Origin: an uncultured delta proteobacterium
GTDB lineage: Bacteria > Myxococcota_A > Polyangia > Polyangiales > Ga0077539
Assembly (NCBI GenBank): GCA_903845045.1
Contig: CAIMWA010000358.1
Location: 1 to 37,976 of the forward strand
Length of the DNA: 37,976 nucleotides
Reading direction: 5' to 3'
A program made the position numbers and the translations under genes. Below the pieces are notes generated by a model. The model was not told the origin of the DNA, did not search any database, and was given only the letters and a program-made list of their open reading frames with translations. Numbering within the stretch: position 1 is the stretch's first letter; each line of letters opens with the position of its first letter. Below are positions 35,586-37,976 of this stretch, one piece after another.

Positions 35586-36749
35586 TCAGATCAGGTCGTC
35601 GACGGCGTCGGCCGGCGGGGAGCCACCGTCGCCGGCGTCGGCGGGCGCATCGGCGGCAGCGTCCCCGGCGTCGACGGCGGCGTCCGGGGGCGGCGCGACG
35701 CTCGTGGCGCCGATGCGATCGCACGCCGTCATGCCGGCATCCCGGGCCCCCTCGTAGCAGACGATGAATTGCGGCGGCTGCAGCGCCGGATCGACGCCTC
35801 CGACGAAGAACACGGTGGCCATGCGCGACTGGCGCAGAAGGTCGTCCTTGAGGGACCACCGGGCGCTGCGCGCGAGGGCGTTGCCGGCGACGGCCTGGGC
35901 GCCGAACTGCACCGAGTAGCCCGCCGGGAGCTGCACCGCCCCGAACCACGCGGTGTCGCAGTCGAAGCCGGCGCCGCCCACCGGGGCCGTCTCGCCGTAC
36001 GGGATGTCGTTCGCGAAGAGCACGTTCACGAAGCCCGCGGGGTCGCGCGGCGGCAGCGTGTAGTTGATGGAGAGGTCGATGCGGTCGGCCGACGCCGCCA
36101 ACGAGGCGTGGATGGCGCGCACGTCGAGGGTGTTCGGCGGGCAGCTCGTGCAGGTCTGGTCGCTGAGAAGGCCCAGCACGCCGACGCGGCGTCCGTCGGT
36201 GGTGGTCTCGGCGGTCAGCAGCAGCGTCGACAGGCTCTGCGGGTCGATCTGCGCGTTGAGCGACGCGAGGGCGGTGACGGCCGACGCGCGGGTGCAGTCG
36301 GCGCCCTTCGGGACCACGATGAACTGCCAGCGATCGTTGGGCAGCGTGACCTGCGTGTTCATCGGAACGTGCTGCGACACCGAGGCGTAGCCGACGCCGG
36401 TCGCGGGCCACGCCGCACTGCCCACGGCCGCGTAGGTGCCGGAGCCGGTGTTGCGGCGCATGCACAGGTCGACGACGCCGAAGCCCGCGGCCATGTGGGC
36501 CACGCGCACCGAGGCGTTGGCGGGCGGCGTGCAGCGCGGATCCCCGGCGTCGCTGGCAACGGGGGCATCGGGGGCGGAAACGTCCGTTGGGACGGTGGCG
36601 TCGGGCGCGGCGGCGTCGCGGGCGTCGACGTCGGCGCCGAGGTCCGGTGAGGGGTGCGCGTCGGCGGGCGCTGCGGTGCGAAACTGCTCGAAGTCGAGGA
36701 CGCACCCCGACGAGAGCACGCACGCGGCGACGCACGACGCGAGGCGCAT
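35586..36749 (-). CDS. DUF4397-like lipoprotein
   Basis: 387 residues. The signal ends in LSSGC (Cys16). An Asp/Ala/Pro linker (about 25-70) precedes two copies of a DUF4397-like beta domain: ASVRVAHMAAGFGVVDLCM near 80 and DVRAIHASLAASADRIDLSINY near 215. Another Asp/Ala-rich tract closes the protein (AVDAGDAAADAPADAGDGG). Such domains are surface-exposed and of unknown role. Several Cys are present, including CTSCPP. ATG 36749 shares one base with the stop of the upstream TPR-PEGA gene (TGATG), so the two are co-translated. Confidence 0.82.
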   Translation of the reverse strand: MRLASCVAACVLSSGCVLDFEQFRTAAPADAHPSPDLGADVDARDAAAPDATVPTDVSAPDAPVASDAGDPRCTPPANASVRVAHMAAGFGVVDLCMRRNTGSGTYAAVGSAAWPATGVGYASVSQHVPMNTQVTLPNDRWQFIVVPKGADCTRASAVTALASLNAQIDPQSLSTLLLTAETTTDGRRVGVLGLLSDQTCTSCPPNTLDVRAIHASLAASADRIDLSINYTLPPRDPAGFVNVLFANDIPYGETAPVGGAGFDCDTAWFGAVQLPAGYSVQFGAQAVAGNALARSARWSLKDDLLRQSRMATVFFVGGVDPALQPPQFIVCYEGARDAGMTACDRIGATSVAPPPDAAVDAGDAAADAPADAGDGGSPPADAVDDLI

Positions 36750-37765
36750 CAGAAGCGCCCTCCGATGCGAAGCGCTGCACCCCCCGCGAGAGGCGCGGCG
36801 CCGACGGCGAGCGGGGGCGCGGCGTGCGAGCCCGGGGACCGTCCGACCACCAGCATGAGCAGCCCGCCGAGGGCCACCGACGAACCGGACACGAGCAGCG
36901 CGTTGGCCACGTCGCGGTGCAGCTCCCCTTGGGCGATGAGCGCGGGGTCGCCGGGCTCCTGCCTCGCGAGGGTGTCGTGCTCGGTGTACGCTGCGATGCC
37001 GAAGCCCAGGCCCGTGAGCGCCGACGCGGCCCCGACGGCGAGCAACGAGATGCCTGCGAGACGGCGGCCGGTCCACCAGCCGTCGACGGGACCGGCGGGC
37101 TCACGAGGCGGCGGGAGGTCCAGCCGCGGCGCGCGCAGCGAAATCGGCGGGAGCACCACGATGGGTACGGCGCGCAGCGCGATGTCGACGCCGACGGAGC
37201 CGCCGGCAGCCACGGTCACCGCGCGATGCTCCGGCTCGTACCCCGGCGCGAGGATCTCGACGGTCACCTCGCCTGGCTGCACCGGCAGCGGCACGCCCAG
37301 CGCCCCGGCTGGGACGACGGCGCCCCCGACGCGCACCTCGGCCCGCTCCGGCAGCGGATCGGCGCGCACCGTGAGGAGCCCGATGGAGCCGCGGAGCTCT
37401 GCCGCGTCGGCGCGGGCGCTGGCGCTCGTGGCGGCGTAGCGGGGCTCCGTCGCGGCGCGTCGCTCGGCGTCCAGCGCGGCGCGCTCGAAGACGGCCCAGG
37501 ACTCGGGCAGACGCCCCAGGCTTCGCAGCACGCGACCGAGGTACATGCGCGTGTTGGGGCTGTCGACGAGGTCCAGCGAGCGGCGGAAATCCTGCTCGGC
37601 GGCGGCGAATTCGCCCGCGCGAAAGTGCTCGCGACCGCTCTGGTACAGGTCCTGGGCGCGCGCCTCGACGCGGAGCGACGGGCCGTCGATGGGCGGCGAC
37701 TGCGCGACCGCAATCAGCGGTGCGCACGACGCAGCCAGCATGAACATCCAGGCGGGTGCTCTCAT
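36749..37765 (-). CDS. secreted TPR-PEGA protein
   Basis: 338 residues. A signal peptide is cleaved near AVAQSPP. A TPR segment (about 35-105: AQDLYQSGREHFRAGEFAAAEQDF in parts, SPNTRMYLGRVLRSLGRLPES) is followed by a PEGA domain (about 130-200: LLTVRADPLPERAEVRVGGAVVPAG, ILAPGYEPEHRAVTV). Two membrane helices (about 240-260 and 290-310) flank a charged loop. The end is LRIGGRF. Order and ending match the longer TPR-PEGA protein at 26434-27885, so the two are probably paralogues. It is co-translated with the DUF4397-like lipoprotein and follows another gene by 42 bases, forming an envelope operon. Confidence 0.85.
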   Translation of the reverse strand: MRAPAWMFMLAASCAPLIAVAQSPPIDGPSLRVEARAQDLYQSGREHFRAGEFAAAEQDFRRSLDLVDSPNTRMYLGRVLRSLGRLPESWAVFERAALDAERRAATEPRYAATSASARADAAELRGSIGLLTVRADPLPERAEVRVGGAVVPAGALGVPLPVQPGEVTVEILAPGYEPEHRAVTVAAGGSVGVDIALRAVPIVVLPPISLRAPRLDLPPPREPAGPVDGWWTGRRLAGISLLAVGAASALTGLGFGIAAYTEHDTLARQEPGDPALIAQGELHRDVANALLVSGSSVALGGLLMLVVGRSPGSHAAPPLAVGAAPLAGGAALRIGGRF

Positions 37766-37807
37766 CGGGGCCCACGGCGACGGCCCGCCCGTCGGCGCGC
37801 CGAAGCC

Positions 37808-37976
37808 TCAAATGCCGTCTGGATCGTACACCGTCGGCCCCGGGCGTGTCCCGTCCCCGACCGGCGCCGCGGGAGCACCGGTCCTCGGCGTGCGTCGGCG
37901 GACCACGCCGGGATGCGGGTGCACCACCGCATCGACGCCGCGCGGAGGGGTCGTCGCCGCCGGCACCGGCAGCACC
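37808..37976 (-). CDS. C-terminal end of an unidentified gene (runs off the window)
   Basis: The frame is open from the window edge down to a TGA at 37810-37808. It codes about 55 residues, Pro/Arg/Val-rich and of low complexity, ending TVYDPDGI. It lies 42 bases upstream of the TPR-PEGA gene on the same strand, as expected for a preceding operon member. Pro-rich tails of this kind end several kinases in such genomes, but nothing here identifies the protein. Confidence 0.5.
   Translation of the reverse strand, partial: VLPVPAATTPPRGVDAVVHPHPGVVRRRTPRTGAPAAPVGDGTRPGPTVYDPDGI

Overview
The window looks like a chromosomal segment of a high-GC Myxococcota (delta-type) bacterium, most likely of the Polyangia/Sandaracinaceae kind. 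This is inference from a MYXO-CTERM sorting tail (3263-4783), Asp-Ala-rich lipoprotein linkers, a MopE-type metal-binding motif, PEGA/TPR proteins, several Hanks-type Ser/Thr kinases and an FHA-GGDEF protein. I see no rRNA, tRNA, CRISPR, prophage or transposase gene. About ten of the 35 genes encode predicted lipoproteins.

Layout. 1-410 is a non-coding element bounded by long imperfect inverted repeats. 491-949 is a conserved-looking unknown. 963-1651 is a ribbon-helix-helix/PIN toxin-antitoxin pair with an operator over its own start codon. 1689-3164 is an SPFH protein with a small coiled-coil membrane protein. 3263-5835 is a MYXO-CTERM protein coupled to a HAD-type phosphatase-like protein, followed by a vWA lipoprotein (5879-7237). 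7245-9334 is a two-gene lipoprotein operon on the minus strand. 9335-11668 holds a small unknown, a lipoprotein amidohydrolase and four copies of a REP-like repeat. 11669-12773 has a small membrane protein and a lipoprotein. 12777-16602 is prs and a B12-binding/radical SAM protein, divergent from a YfhL-type ferredoxin and a barrel-like lipoprotein (16739-17802). 17790-19055 is a class I/II aminotransferase.

Signalling. 19169-20131 is an FHA-GGEEF diguanylate cyclase and 20142-21686 an orphan sensor histidine kinase. 21789-23950 is a membrane-tethered lipoprotein plus a polytopic GT-C-like protein. 24042-29582 is a plus-strand run: Cys-rich lipoprotein, Ser/Thr kinase with PEGA, TPR-PEGA protein, secreted unknown. 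29619-33480 (minus) is the most unusual locus: an intact Ser/Thr kinase, then a pseudokinase fused to an intact PilZ domain, then an inactive GGDEF protein that keeps its c-di-GMP inhibitory site. Upstream on the same strand lie a CAP-domain lipoprotein, a FliA-family sigma factor, a DUF4397-like lipoprotein, a TPR-PEGA protein and the tail of one more gene running off the window.

How it may work together (inference). The window couples phospho-Ser/Thr signalling (two active kinases, one pseudokinase, one FHA domain) to c-di-GMP (one apparently active cyclase, one PilZ, one I-site-only GGDEF). Several genes seem to be transcribed without a leader: promoter-like elements sit so that the start codon is at or next to +1. 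Five gene pairs are joined by the same four-base GTGA stop/start overlap.
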